NCBI GenBank assembly: GCA_038501625.1
Contig: JAZAYU010000266.1
Coordinates: forward strand, 248,001-312,000
Direction: 5' to 3'
Length of the DNA: 64,000 bases
From: Corbicula japonica
Lineage: Eukaryota; Mollusca; Bivalvia; Venerida; Cyrenidae
Position numbers and translations under genes: made by a program. Below are positions 11,600-23,097 of the stretch, piece by piece; the first letter of the stretch is position 1, and every line of letters begins with the position of its first letter. A model generated the notes under the pieces. The model ran no database searches, was not told where the DNA came from, and saw only the letters and a program-made list of their open reading frames with translations.

Positions 11600-12380
11600 C
11601 ATCTTTACATGGGGAAAAATAAAAAAAAACATATGGTAGCACAACAGCAGCCCTCATCATGTGAAGTTGGCCAAAGTGAGTCGGTTGATACTGAATACTC
11701 AGCAACTTCTAGAAAAACTGTAATATCTTTGTTTTGAATATCTCTGTAGGGTGCAATGACTTTGGAACATGACAAATAGGCTAATACAACCACATCCTCT
11801 AGCTTAGTGTGTCTCTTTTTATCAGGTATACTTCTCATTGTATCTTTTGAAAAGAATTCCAGCTCTGGAATCCACACTAACTGCTGTTTTAAAATAACAG
11901 ATCCGCATTCTCTTGAAACGTTTGCTTCACAGGAAACTAGTGTTGGGATATCTGTTGCAAATCAGAATCGATCATCAGTTGGAATCGGTAGCTTATATAA
12001 TATCCCTTATTATTGTGTATTTGCTGCTACTTTCTACATAAAGGTTGGTGTTCCAATTACAAAAATAAAACTTTTTCACGTGTTTTTATTAAAATTTAAT
12101 ATGCATTGATTAGAATGAATGAACAATGCTTAACAAAGAATACACACCTCGAAATACGTTGTTGATAGCACTTTATGCCCAAAAGGTCCTACCAATTTAT
12201 TTCAATCATGACTAGTACAAATATTGACCAAGATATGTTTAATTGTGCAGTAGTTTACTGCCGGGGGTTTACATCGGTTTAAATCGATTTTGGGATAATC
12301 ACATCGATTATCGGCAGGTTCTTACTGATGATTAATCGATGTTTTTCGATCATCGGTACATCACTACAGGAAACAGTCAC
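11600..12380. mobile_element. Possible hAT-type remnant
   Basis: The right end reads (reverse strand) TGTAGTGATGTACCGATGAT, with many AATCGAT repeats, like hAT termini. Minus-strand ORF 11,605-11,877 (DTMRSIPDKKRHTKLEDVVV) has no similarity I can name. The other end and a target duplication were not found. Confidence 0.3.
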
Positions 12381-12739
12381 AAAACAGAATGTAAATATTT
12401 ATGCACATGATTTTGCTTGCGATAAAACACAATTATATTGAAAGTTTCTATATTTTCGATTTGGGGCCATTTAAGTGTAGTTTTTGCGATGGATATCACG
12501 TTAAACTGCTACGCTTTGCCAAATTTTGCAAACTCTGCCACAGTCTTTTTCGATGTGGCGTTTGACTAGATGTAACATATAAACCAAAGGTTTGAGTTCG
12601 CAAATGTTCAGTTCAAATGCTATTCATTGCGACTAAATTAGCATTTTAACTCGTTCTACTGAAATATTTATATCATGGGACAGAAATAAAAAGTTGAACG
12701 GAACTGCTTCATGATGGGAAATGGCTGACAAACTGTATT

Positions 12740-13190
12740 TTGAAATTGATCATTTTATAAACCATACTCTCTCTTCCTTTCTATTTTGGCTGTGTTAGAA
12801 TGCTGTTCCTTGAGGTGGCAATTTCTGATAGGCATGTTTCACTGTGATATCTACAGCGCTCGGTATACTCGGAGATTAACCTCCTGTTTTGCACGACTAT
12901 GGTTGGCATTTAGTAGTTTATGACGGTGTCAGGGAAAATCTTGTCAAAGAACGTAAAAGCTTGATCTGTTCCTTCCTTCCTGCACATCTTGCTGATTTGA
13001 CTTGAGCTACTCTGATCTCAGAAAGATCGAGTACCCATATTTCTTTTCTGCCTGACAAAACCATAAGCTTCTTATGTTGGGGCAACTTTGCGGATAACCT
13101 GGTTAAATCCCATAAAGGAAACTTGCTTTGCTTAGACAGTTACCTCTTCAGTTTTCATTTTTCGTTAATTGTTTGTGTTGTATGTAATTT
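12740..13190 (+). mobile_element. Family A tail fragments
   Basis: 12,740-12,851 is a 3' end (CATACTCTCTCTTCC to CTGATAGGCATGTTTCAC). It is followed directly by an earlier part of the tail (TCTACAGCGCTC, TTGCACGACTATGG, TTGCTGATTTGAC) to about 13,190. Two fragments, both degenerate. Confidence 0.65.
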
Positions 13191-13259
13191 ATCTTTGAAA
13201 ATTGGTCGTTTCAATATTCCAGCCAATATAGATTTAGATATTGTTCAATCACTTAAGAA

Positions 13260-13815
13260 TATAACTCATGCTTTTTAAATTGTGCTTAAAACGTTGTCTG
13301 TGATATGCAAGATTTATATTCTCAGATCTCCTGTCAAAATTCTATTCTGTTTAGTTCCGCCCATTGTTTTCTCGTTTAGAGTAAACCAATTGTTTTATCT
13401 GGGGACCATACGTCGCCAGACATGAAATGGTATGAATCTGAAAATACCGTACTGAAGGTTCCATGTTCACCGCCAAATGCAAACCATCGTTAGGGATGGA
13501 TCGAAATCGTGCTGTTTATTGGTGTAAATAATGAGTTGGGCTCAAATCGAGGCTAAGCGGCGTGAGCAGTAATATGCATTTCCAACATTGCCCATGAAAA
13601 AGCTCACTTAAACAGAGCCTACAACAATTTTCATATATGTCTTGTTCGGTGGATTTCAAATATATGAAAAGGGAACATTGAAGCTCTGTTTGATTTAGCC
13701 TGTTCATGGGCAGTAATGGAAATGCATATTACTGACAAGCCGCCTAGCCCCGGGTTGAGAGCAACTCAATATTCACACCAATAAACAGTACAATTTTGAT
13801 CCATCCCAATCCTTA
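13260..13815. repeat. Inverted pair of family B repeats
   Basis: A minus copy (13,260-13,640) and a plus copy (13,660-13,810) form a large imperfect hairpin centred near 13,650. TGGATCGAAATCGTGCTGTT and AACAGTACAATTTTGATCCA are the outer arms. Confidence 0.7.
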
Positions 13816-13835
13816 ATTTGCATTTTCATCTATTT

Positions 13836-13950
13836 TATATATACTCATGCTCTCTTTTCTTCTCTGCTTTTTGGTTTTGTTGGGAGGCTGTAGTTTCTGT
13901 GTTTGGTTATTCCGGATATATATGCATGTTTTACTGTTTTGAGTGTAAAA
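13836..13950 (+). mobile_element. Family A 3' end fragment
   Basis: CTCATGCTCTCTTTTCTTCTCT through a degenerate GGTTATTCCGGATATATATGC to TTTTACTG. Confidence 0.6.
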
Positions 13951-14029
13951 GGAATAAGTTGGACTTTATTTAACGTTGACTTCTGTTAAGCAAAATCTGA
14001 AATTAGCGTGCTGTGAATATCCCAGTTAC

Positions 14030-14256
14030 CTGATTATCGTCAAGAAGTGCTATAACACTGTCATCAAACGTTTTTGTCATCGTTTCTCCTTCTAAACACG
14101 TATTTATTTTCTGTTTCACTTGGTCAATTACGCTATTGTTTAGGGCGTAGATCTTGAATGTGACAGAATCCGTAGGGCGTGTAGACTGTTCCTTATCCTC
14201 TATTTCCGCTGGTTCCGCTGGTTCGCTTCCATCAGACTTGTCATCAGTAGACCCCC
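14030..14256 (-). CDS. PARP14-like gene, exon 22: acidic linker and KH-like unit
   Basis: Phase 1 in, phase 0 out. An acidic linker (STDDKSDGSEPAEPAEIED) precedes VTFKIYALNNSVIDQVKQKI and FDDSVIALLDDNQ. This matches the KH-like segment that vertebrate PARP14 carries between macrodomain 3 and WWE. The donor is CAG|GTAACT. Confidence 0.8.
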
Positions 14257-14617
14257 CTGCAAATGGATCATAAAGGTATTAATGATGACCCAAACGAAAC
14301 GGCTTAAAATATGTATAAATACTCACCAGAGCGATAAATGGACAAGTGAGGCTTGATTAGAGTTTTAATAGTGTCAACATTATTTCACCTTATACGCAAT
14401 ATTTACACGCTAATTTCCATCACTAAAACAACTTGTAAATCTAAATTAAATTAAAATCATTTTGAAAAATAAAATTGTTTTACTGAAATTTGTAAACAGA
14501 ATAAAATGCTCAAAGCGTAAATAAACAACAACGTGCTTGCTCGTAGGTGCATATTCGGAACTCTCTAAGAGTATACAAATTTATTCATAAACCAATCAAA
14601 TTCAATAGGTAACAACT

Positions 14618-14766
14618 CTCATTTTTGTTTATTGTTAGTGGTGTCTTTTTTGAAACTGATCATTTTATTAACCATGCTCTCTCCCTCTCTCTTCTTCTTG
14701 ACTGTGTGGGGAGGCTGTTATTTTCTAAATTTGGCGATTCCTGATATGCATATTTCACCTTTTTTT
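14618..14766 (+). mobile_element. Family A 3' end fragment
   Basis: Almost identical to 52,548-52,696: GTTAGTGGTGTCTTTTTTGA, AACTGATCATTTTATTAACC and GGCGATTCCTGATATGCATA. It ends at TTTCAC next to a T-run, 160 bp from exon 21. Confidence 0.85.
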
Positions 14767-14926
14767 TTCAAAAAGACAAGTTAAACTTGACAGATCAGGT
14801 TAACGCTGATTGGTATAAAATAACATAAAATCACATTAAAATGGATATTCAAAATTTAATATAACAATGATGAAATTAAACTTTCAACAATTAGTCATAA
14901 ACCACAAATGATCATAAAAAGCTTAC

Positions 14927-15139
14927 ACAAATAACTTAAAATGGTCTTTTTCCATGTTTTAGGAGCTTTTGCATCACTAGCTTTTTCCACAGCTGCCTGA
15001 TAAACGCTCAGTTTAGACGAGTCGCTTTGACAAACTAGTATACGGACATCTTTCAAGTGTTGTGTCTTCGTTTTTCCAAAATTCTTCATACCCTTCATCA
15101 TTTCTTTGGCTATTTCTGTTTGGTCCCCTTTGGACGATT
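14927..15139 (-). CDS. PARP14-like gene, exon 21: macrodomain 3, C-terminal part
   Basis: Phase 1-1, 71 codons. EIAKEMMKGMKNFGKTK is the final helix, LKDVRILVCQSDSSKLSVYQ the last strand and helix, and then a lysine-rich linker. The acceptor (AACCTAACAAG) has a poor pyrimidine tract; the donor GTAAGC is strong. A family A fragment lies 160 bp downstream. Confidence 0.78.
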
Positions 15140-15329
15140 CTTGTTAGGTTAAAAATGTTAATTTGGTTATAATATAAATGTTTATAACGTGAACTTCACA
15201 TGACACGAACACAATCTCATACAATACAAATGATGAGATTAGATATATATGAAAATAGACCATAATTAAAGTTTATCTAATGCTTAGACATGATGCAGAT
15301 ATTAATAAATTTGTATCATATACTAATCA

Positions 15330-16030
15330 CAACTGGGCATTCTGGATCAGAACCGTATTAGAGAATGTATATTTGTCCGATTGATGGATCAACCAAGACA
15401 ACTGTGTTATAATTGTGTTATCTAATAGATACAACGTAGAACAAAGACTAATTAACCAATATTATCAACAATGGTATAGCAAAATTAATAATTAGCAAAG
15501 ACTTATAACATAATTGCAGATTTAAGTACTCTTTAAATTAGGACTGTTACAATATCTTAAAACAATACGGTCAGGAGAAAAAATAGCTCTCAGTGGGTTT
15601 GTCATCAAATCACTTAGAAATCGAAAAAAGCCGATATTTAATAAATTTTGTGTACTAAAAATGGTAAAAAATGCAGAATCTGTAATCTAAATGTTATTGA
15701 AAATGAATACATCTTTCTGTTAGTTTCTCAAATGTACACGGGTTTACATCATAGATATTGGAACCTCATTAAAACAGTTGGCAAACTTTAAACAAATTTA
15801 CAGATCAATGAGTACTTGTAACCAAAACAAAGTAAATAACGTATTTAAATACAAACATTTCTTCAGACGTTTACGAAACGATCTTGAACTAACTAAATGC
15901 TGTTTCCGAATTCATGATTTATATGTAGAATATGAACTATCATATCATTACAGTGATGTAATTATTGTATCTGATTTTTAAACTTTATTTTCTGGGTGTG
16001 GCAATTATTGATATGCAAATTTTACTTCTA
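15330..16030 (+). mobile_element. Decayed LINE (CR1-like) C-terminal RT fragment
   Basis: Interrupted frames give CNLNVIENEYIF then VSQMYTGLHHRYWN, the Cys-containing C-terminal zone of CR1-like LINE proteins (compare CLLCDEHLVENESHFLISC on the other strand at 35 kb). Downstream, FKYKHFFRRLRND. A ~45-bp family A end (GTGTGGCAATTATTGATATG) follows at 15,985. Confidence 0.55.
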
Positions 16031-16113
16031 GTAACGCCTTTTCTTTTGATTATAGAAAATCATTTTATTCAATTTCAAATACTGTATTTAAGTTTATTAG
16101 AAAAACTGCTTAC

Positions 16114-16287
16114 CCGTACACATAGCTGGAAAGCCAATACTCTTCACGCACAGACGTTCTGCTAACTTCAAACATTTTTCGACTGCATCACTTACAGTTC
16201 TAGGGGTTGAAACAACATGAATGATGTATTTACATGGAAGTGTAGGTGCCTTTGTACATCCAATACTGTTGGTTTGCATTTCCTTTT
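16114..16287 (-). CDS. PARP14-like gene, exon 20: macrodomain 3, core
   Basis: A 58-codon phase 1-1 exon. APTLPCKYIIHVVSTPRT is the central strand and CLKLAERLCVKSIGFPA the helix and strand of a macrodomain. The loop reads FPAMCTG, where macrodomain 2 has FPAIGTG. The donor GTAAGC is good. Confidence 0.85.
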
Positions 16288-16987
16288 CTGCAAAGAACCA
16301 GTTAAGAGAATAATCAAGGTTTGATATGAACAATTGACATTTTGCTCATTGTCAAAGCGGATACTAGCTCAGTATAATACTTACTATAAATAATATCTCA
16401 TCGAGTGTGTGGCACACGACTGGTCAAATTGCATTGTAGTAAGTATTTTCATACAACTGTAGACGAAGAAACTGAACATGCCCTTGAAAATGAAGACACA
16501 TTTTACTAATAAAGGATTATCGTCATGAAAGCTTATACTAATAAGATAACAATCAGGGTGGCTAGACACATGACTTAGAATTTCCTGCACACACCAAAAT
16601 CACTCGCTTCCGGTAAGTTTGTCTTATTTCTGAGTAATTACTGGACTGATTTTGATCAGATAAACAGCACACACCTTACTCCTGTAAAAAGGATTCCATA
16701 TGCCAGCAATTATAAGCAAAAACAAACAACACTGCTACCGTTCAAACCCATTTTGATTCACAGTCAATATTGATTTATTTGTTTTAAATAACATTTTTTT
16801 TTCAATTTTCTCCATACTGCCATTGCAGGAACATACTTAAATAAGACAGTATGCGGTGCATTTCAAAACAGTGTCATTTCCTATGACATAATAATGAATG
16901 GGCGTATATTTTGATATCGGTTTGGAAAATGCTGATTATTTGCTAGTAAAAGTTGTAAAGATGGCGTCCGTGTGAGGTTTTACTTAC

Positions 16988-17053
16988 GTATATTATCTAG
17001 CTCCTCTTCCAGCACTTTTCCGCATTTTGATACCAACTGCTTTGAAAATTTGC
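16988..17053 (-). CDS. PARP14-like gene, exon 19: macrodomain 3, helix exon
   Basis: A 66-nt phase 1-1 exon: GKFSKQLVSKCGKVLEEEL then DNIR. It aligns with the GKASASLLQAAGQGL helix of macrodomain 2. The acceptor is CTTTTAG and the donor GTAAGT. Too short for ORF scans, but well supported by homology and phase. Confidence 0.8.
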
Positions 17054-19140
17054 CTAAAAGAACATATTCAAATTACATTATTAGAATAAATAGTGTATTT
17101 TTTATCTTGGCTCTTAGAAAATCAGGTTTCGTCGATTTATAGTTAACTACTTGCTAAAAGACCTCACAAAATGTTACTTTGTTGTTAACTATGTTTGCTG
17201 ATGAAATGATAATAATACAGTTCTCATAAATTTAGTATAATGGGTTTGCCCCGAACGACAAAAGTATGGGTGAACTTAAACAAAGTACATATTTTTGCAA
17301 TGGATCTAAAATATAAATCATGATTATCACTTTGGAAGTCAGATACTTCCACTGCGTTTCGACCATTATCAAGTACATGAACATACTCGCTGTATATAAA
17401 GCGATTGTATCATCTAACGGATATAGCGAAGTGATTGTCATAAAAATTTAGTAGACAGTTCAAAAGTGAGGCGAGTTTGGATGTATTGTAATAAGGAATC
17501 CAAGCGACAAATATATGATAAAACAGGCGATTGGTATAGATCTCGCTATGAATTACATTGTTCTGTTCGCTTTTGAATGCAAGATGCTTTTAGAAATCGC
17601 GCAACTCACCCACTCCAAGTACCACTTGCAATCCATACTGTTCAAAAACCAGGGTAAATGTTTATCGTCGGCCTAATAACAAAACCTCGTATTGTCAAAT
17701 TTTACAGAAACGACATTTTTTGTCTCATACCATCAAATGCCGTTTAAATTGAACTTTATTTGAAAGGAAGTAAATTTGTATCATACTTAATCAGTAAACA
17801 CACTTGTTTTTAAATTTGCAAAGTGTTTAATAAAGTTGTGGGGAATACGATCTTTTGATACTTTTTTTCAATTTTTTTAATGCTCGTACGACATTTTGCT
17901 TGTTATTTTTGTTAGTAATACAATTTTATTGCATTGTGTCGTATACATGTATATTTTTTTCTGTAAACAGACATTTTTACCTGTAGTTTACATTTAGTAA
18001 CAGTTTATTCATTGGAGTAACCACCAAAACAATATACCGTTAAAGGATTAAACATCATTACTTACTGATTTTTGTTGAAGTTACTTAAAATGATGCTATA
18101 AACTCCATTTTCACTGTGTTATTTACCAATTGTTTATATCGCAGCCATGCAATCAGCTCGCTTTATCCGGTAGATGATACAATCGGTTTATATACAGTGA
18201 AACTAGAAGGATGTTGAAACCGCCCATATAAAACTAGTAAAAACACTAGACAATGTTACCGGTAAATAGGAGTTTTGTAAAGAAACATAATACTCGTGTT
18301 CAATGATCTTCAAAAGTCATAACGTCTGAATACATCAAAAATTGGAACTCATTACAGCTGATTACAATTTATACTATGCTTACATCAAGTACAGTTAAAG
18401 TACAGTTTTTAATTATTGCGACGATGGTGAGAAAAGAACAATGGTCATGGAACTTCCGAAGCGACATTTTGCAAATTACATACCATTCATTGAACATCGG
18501 AAAATAAACCGATAATTTCTGTTCAATTCTTCTTTTTAGGCAAATTTGCTAGGATATTGTTAATCAAGATCCATCATTGAATTCGCCTGCATTGGAAATG
18601 TGCTTATGATTTGGCGATATTTTCCAATAAATATATCAAATCATCCTCGGACACAACTTAAAATTATTCAAGGATTATCATAATTGAAAATGAGATTTAG
18701 CTTTGAGTGCTAGTAAATATTTTTCATCGCAAATTTAACAAAACTGTGTTACGTATTCATAGTGACTGTAAATATTTTTAAGAAAGTATATATTAACTCA
18801 ATATTGCTTTAAAATTCCAAATTTCATGGACCTTTTAGCCGATTCTTCAAGTATTCAGAACACAATTAGACAATTTAATACGATTAACAAGTGGATACCA
18901 GGACTGGCCCTCTGGCCAGATTACCTATTCACACAGTCATATAACAGACAGAAAGACAGAGTATAGTTTTATAAAACGATTAGTTTCAAATTGAGGACAT
19001 AACAAAATAATTAATGCAAAATAGAAACGATGTACAAAATTTTTGGCTCTATTACGTTATAGTCACTTGATGACCGTGTAGTTACAAAATTACCCTTGAT
19101 ATTATGTTAACACCGATGTTGTTTCATAGAAACATTCATT
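17054..19140. other. Intron sequence, mostly unassigned
   Basis: 17,235-17,335 resembles the distal part of family B (GGGTTTGCCC.GAACGA). A stretch at 17,605-17,632 on the minus strand looks like a mini-exon (acceptor TTTTTGAACAG, donor GGTGAGT), but its phases do not fit and the gene model is complete without it. Otherwise nothing recognised. Confidence 0.45.
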
Positions 19141-19144
19141 TACA

Positions 19145-19318
19145 GTAAAACCCCTCTCTAAGACCAACCCGAAATTAAGACCATCTCGCTAATAAGACCA
19201 CTATTCCGATGTCCCATTTTACAGTTTTACACTATTTTCTACCCCTATAAAAATCCACCCCGCTATTAAAACCACCTTTTCCTTGTCCCAATAGTGGATT
19301 TAATAGCGGGGTTTCTTT
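19145..19318. mobile_element. pogo-like MITE fragment
   Basis: The left end CAGTAAAACCCCTCTCTAAG and a right end ATAGCGGGGTTTC form imperfect inverted termini typical of pogo/Tigger-related MITEs. Internal inverted pieces (CCCCGCTATTAAA against TTTAATAGCGGGG) are clear. Confidence 0.55.
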
Positions 19319-19478
19319 TATTCATTTATTCTTATTACTCGGCCAAACCTGCTGTAAATATCCTATTTGTTGATCGTTTGTTTATTTTAACCTCCAGATT
19401 ATTTTAATGTTCGATGCGAAGAAATACATACAGAAAGGTTAAAATACTGTAGAATCTCGAAAATAAGGGTATACGCTT

Positions 19479-19966
19479 TTATTATACTGCAAAGAAATTT
19501 GCTTGAATTTGATTGGATAGTTTGCCGTAGATGTATATCCGTATTTACGGATCGGCCGTAGATATGAACGCACGTGCCTTAATTTCCCTCTTTGGCCTCA
19601 CACCTTTTGTTGTCGTCCGCCATTTTGTTTTGAATTTCCGTGAAAATGCATAATTTGAAGCCGATTTTGTAAATTATAAAGCGGTATGCTTAGGGATTAC
19701 TATAATTGTTACAGAAAATATTTGTGTTATGTTTTTAACGTTGAAAACGATCAGATTATTTTCAAATTTTGTAAATAGGTATCAAATCGATAGTCCATTC
19801 AATTTCTATAGAAGTGACGTCATACAGGTAAATTAATGACGTCAGACATGTAATTATTGAGGTTCTCAGAGGGGAATTAAGCCATTCGGCATTAAATAAG
19901 CGAAATAAATGAAAAATCGATGTTTTCTAATAAATTTTGTCTGAAAAAGTCTTTGCAGTATAATAA
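19479..19966. mobile_element. Nested element with perfect 16-bp TIRs
   Basis: TTATTATACTGCAAAG at 19479 and its exact reverse complement CTTTGCAGTATAATAA at 19951-19966 bound 488 bp of noncoding sequence. It sits 11 bp inside the left TIR of the larger transposon. Confidence 0.6.
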
Positions 19967-19971
19967 AACAA

Positions 19972-20107
19972 TTATTTGGTTCCTTGAAAGGGTATGTGAG
20001 GATATATTGCCGGTCTGGGTGTCATATTATCCCTCGCCTGCGGCTCGGGTAATATGACACCCAGACCGGCAATATATCCTCACATTCCCTGTCAAGAAAC
20101 CAATAAC
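19972..20107. repeat. Long near-perfect hairpin
   Basis: Arms of about 60 bp, such as GAGGATATATTGCCGGTCTG against CAGACCGGCAATATATCCTC. The loop is CCCTCGCCTGCGGCTCGGG. A foldback element or its core. Confidence 0.9.
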
Positions 20108-20212
20108 TATATAATATTTGAATTTGTGACGCTTTTATGCGCTTATATTTCGATACGCGCTTATATTTAGGAAGCCGAATATGCGCTTATTTTTTTATAT
20201 GTGCTTATCGTT

Positions 20213-20449
20213 GTGAGGTTGGTGCACCCTAGAACCTGGTTTAAACCCCCAGTGGCAATTTGTTTTGCCACTGACCGTTCCAAGGCGGTAACCCCTCCGG
20301 TTCTCACTTCCGTTATTTATTTGTGGCGTCCAGTTTGAAACTGATTTTTGTAATACCATGCTCTCTTTTCCTCTCTACTTCTTGGCTGTGTGGGGAGGCT
20401 GTGTATGCTGGATGTGGCCATTCCTGATATGCATATTTCATTTTTTTAT
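20213..20449 (+). mobile_element. Family A 3' tail fragment
   Basis: GAGGTTGGTGCACCCTAGAA, CCACTGACCGTTCCAAGGCG and CTGATATGCATATTTCA, ending at a T-run. Confidence 0.85.
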
Positions 20450-20660
20450 ATTTAAGCCGCTGAATATGCGCTTATATTTGATATGCGCTTGTAGCTTAGA
20501 TTCACGGAATTTACGCTTATTTTCGATACAAAATAACACTAAAAGACATGCATACATCAAACATTATCAAAACACTTTTATCGTCTTTGAAGAGAAAAGT
20601 CGTGTTTGAAAATGCATGTTTATTTACAAATTTACAACAATAGATCATCACTAAATCTTA

Positions 20661-20862
20661 TATTTGAAAAAAAAATGAAATATGCATATCAGGAATCGCC
20701 ACACTCACAAGACACAGCCTCTCCATTCAGCGAAAAAAGAAGAGAGGAAAAGACAGCATGTTGCTATAAGTATGTCAATTCAAATAAGACGCCACAAAGA
20801 ATTAACGACATAGAGAACACTTGGGGTTACCGCCTTTGAATATTACCGCCTTGAGCATATTA
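20661..20862 (-). mobile_element. Family A 3' tail fragment
   Basis: TGAAATATGCATATCAGGAA, CACACTCACAAGACACAGCC and GGGGTTACCGCCTTTGAA, after an A-run. It is inverted relative to the copy at 20.2 kb. Confidence 0.85.
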
Positions 20863-21330
20863 ATTTTATAACACTAAAATGCATATGCACAAAATTTTTA
20901 CTTTAAGCAACATAAATATTATCAAACAAACATTGAAAACTAGAAAACTTTATTCCATTGTACTCGAACAAAAGAATAAATGGTTGGCTTTGAAAATAGC
21001 AATGCGAGTTGTTCACACCCTTCTGGCTAATACCGTTTATTGATCATTGTAAACGATACAGATATACTGTATTTATCTTATAATTGAAAGGCCGATTTAA
21101 CTCCCAGCTTAATGAAACTAAAACCACTGAGCAAGTTAGGTATGCATATATGCGCTTATTTTGGGATACATTTTAACTGTAAGGGACGGCTATGCGCTTA
21201 TTTTTTGGATAGATTTTAGCTTAAGGGACGGATATGCGCTTATTTTACTATTAGTTTTCTGTAAGAAACATATGCGCTTATATTCGGTATGCGCTTACTT
21301 TCGATTATGCGCTTATTTTCGAGATTCTAC

Positions 21331-21600
21331 ATAATGCATATCAGGAATTGCCACATTCAGAAAAAACAGCATCCCCTCACAATCAAGAAGAAGAGAGAGG
21401 GAGAGAGCACGGTTAATAAAATGATCAGTTTCAAAAAAGACACCACAAACAATTAACAAAGCTGAGAACCCGAGGGGTCATCGCCTTGGAACGGTCAGTG
21501 ACAAATCAAATTGCCATTGGCGGTTAAAACCAGGTTTCAGGGTGCACCAACCTCACACTTGCCCCAACAGGTTCTCATATCACAAAACAAGTACAAGTTG
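21331..21600 (-). mobile_element. Family A 3' tail fragment
   Basis: Begins ATGCATATCAGGAATTGCC directly at the right TIR of the 1.9-kb transposon and runs through GGTGCACCAACCTCACACTT to ACAAGTACAAGTTGTC. Confidence 0.85.
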
Positions 21601-21945
21601 TCAAGGCTAATACAAGACGAATGTTCATTAAAATCTTGAACATTGTCGCCCGTCTTAGAAAACCAAACAAGTTGTGGAATGTAGACTACGAAGATGTTTC
21701 GTGTCTGACATCAACGTAAACAATGATAAAATACATATTTTAGTCAATATGTATATTTGATAAAAAAAATATTAGTGGATCATTTCATTGTCAATAGAAA
21801 GATTTATATGAAGACAAAGACGTTACTTCTCATAGGTATTGTTCTTAATAAATTAAAGTTCATATTTCATTGACAACTTAAAAGGATATCATCAGTTTAA
21901 GTGTATGAAATAGTTTTCAAATTATTTTTAAATGCGACAATTTAC

Positions 21946-22098
21946 CTCTTTTGAAATCACTACTTTCACATGTATCGTTAATAATGCATTCAATGTCTTC
22001 TTGTAAACGGTCGCCAATTTTTGCACAAACTCCGAAAGTTCCAAACATGTAAACTCCAGATGAGTCGTCGGCAGAAGGGGCGTCTAAGGCTGTCCAAT
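21946..22098 (-). CDS. PARP14-like gene, exon 18: linker and first part of macrodomain 3
   Basis: Phase 1-1, 51 codons. A short linker (DWTALDAPSADDSSG) is followed by VCAKIGDRLQEDIECIINDT, which aligns with the strand-helix-strand start of macrodomain 2 (KGELAKEQVDVIVNTT). The I-I-N-D-T and ESSDFKRG segment replaces the usual ADP-ribose loop, so the third macrodomain looks divergent. Confidence 0.78.
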
Positions 22099-23095
22099 CT
22101 GCAAATAATCAAAAGGTCAATCTAAAGTCACAGTGATCAAAACCTATCGGCTGTTATAATTGATTGTTTTTTGTATTTATAGGATTTCCTTCTTATGAAC
22201 ACTTGTAAAATAAATCGAGCTTTCACTGAAACAAAGAAATAACTTCAATGTGATCAGCGATTTACGGACCCAAGATAAAAAACTAAATGGTTTTCCACAC
22301 GCCGTTCCTCTGGCATGACACATGACTATGAGATTACTGTCTCACATGAGATAAAACACAAATTGTAATCAAGTTTGACAAGAGTTATGATCAGTATTTA
22401 TGTGTCTTTACACTCGTCCAAAGTTTTAATTGGTCATTAATTGTAAGTGTTTAAAATGTATGCTAGTTTCCTTTCTTCCCTTTATCAAGAGAGGTTGTGA
22501 AAAAACTGTATTGTATCGAAATCAATTATTCAATGTCTTTTTATTCTTTATTGATTGTTTTCTCAAATTAATTCCATATCCTTTTCTTACACTGCAGGAA
22601 AAGATAGAATTGTCTTTGATTTAAAGGGAAGTCATTATAACATCGGCTTCTTTGAATGAGGATTTAATCAATCAAAAATGTTGCTGATTAATACTTGTTT
22701 TTGTTTGTCTACTAACGAATGGTCCTATTTAAAGAAAACAAGCAATTAAGAGAAAATTAGGGTTGCTAGATCTTAAATTGCATAAAATGCATATTGATAT
22801 AAATTTAGGATAACCCTCGCCAAACCATTCCAAAATAAATATTTAATTGAAGACTGTTGTTGGAACTTATCACAAATAAAGAGGTAAGCCGTTGACTTTC
22901 TTAGGAAAAATCACGGACATAAAATGACCAATTAGAACGTTGGAGAGGTGTATGTTTGTCATGCATCAGTGGATTTTTACTACAACATTAATTGGCGGAA
23001 ATATTCAGAACGGCTCGAAAATGTGTTGCGTTAAGGAATACTCCAGTATGTTAACAGATCCATGTCCGGTCCATAGGTTTGTCGTGTAGATCTTT
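22099..23095. other. Intron, nothing recognised
   Basis: AT-rich sequence between exons 18 and 17. No repeat or coding signal found. Confidence 0.6.
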
Positions 23096-23097
23096 TA

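Larger units (their letters stand above)
19448..21331. mobile_element. 1.9-kb TIR transposon with GCGCTTAT subterminal repeats, host to nested insertions
   Basis: TGTAGAATCTCGAAAATAAG at 19448-19467 is matched by its exact reverse complement at 21312-21331. Near the right end and in the middle, ATGCGCTTAT(T/A)TT recurs at least ten times (20,135-20,205; 20,463-20,525; 21,140-21,320). Inside lie a 16-bp-TIR insert (19,479-19,966), a hairpin (19,972-20,107) and two family A tails. No transposase ORF is visible; superfamily unknown. Confidence 0.7.

Noticed and set aside
11605..11877. 90-codon minus ORF as a gene
   Set aside because: No recognised domain, no splice partners, and the surrounding sequence has transposon-like ends; kept only as part of a doubtful hAT remnant.
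17605..17632. Mini-exon with good splice sites encoding a YGLQVVLGV-like peptide
   Set aside because: Exons 18 and 19 already join in phase to give a continuous macrodomain; the mini-exon would break the phase.
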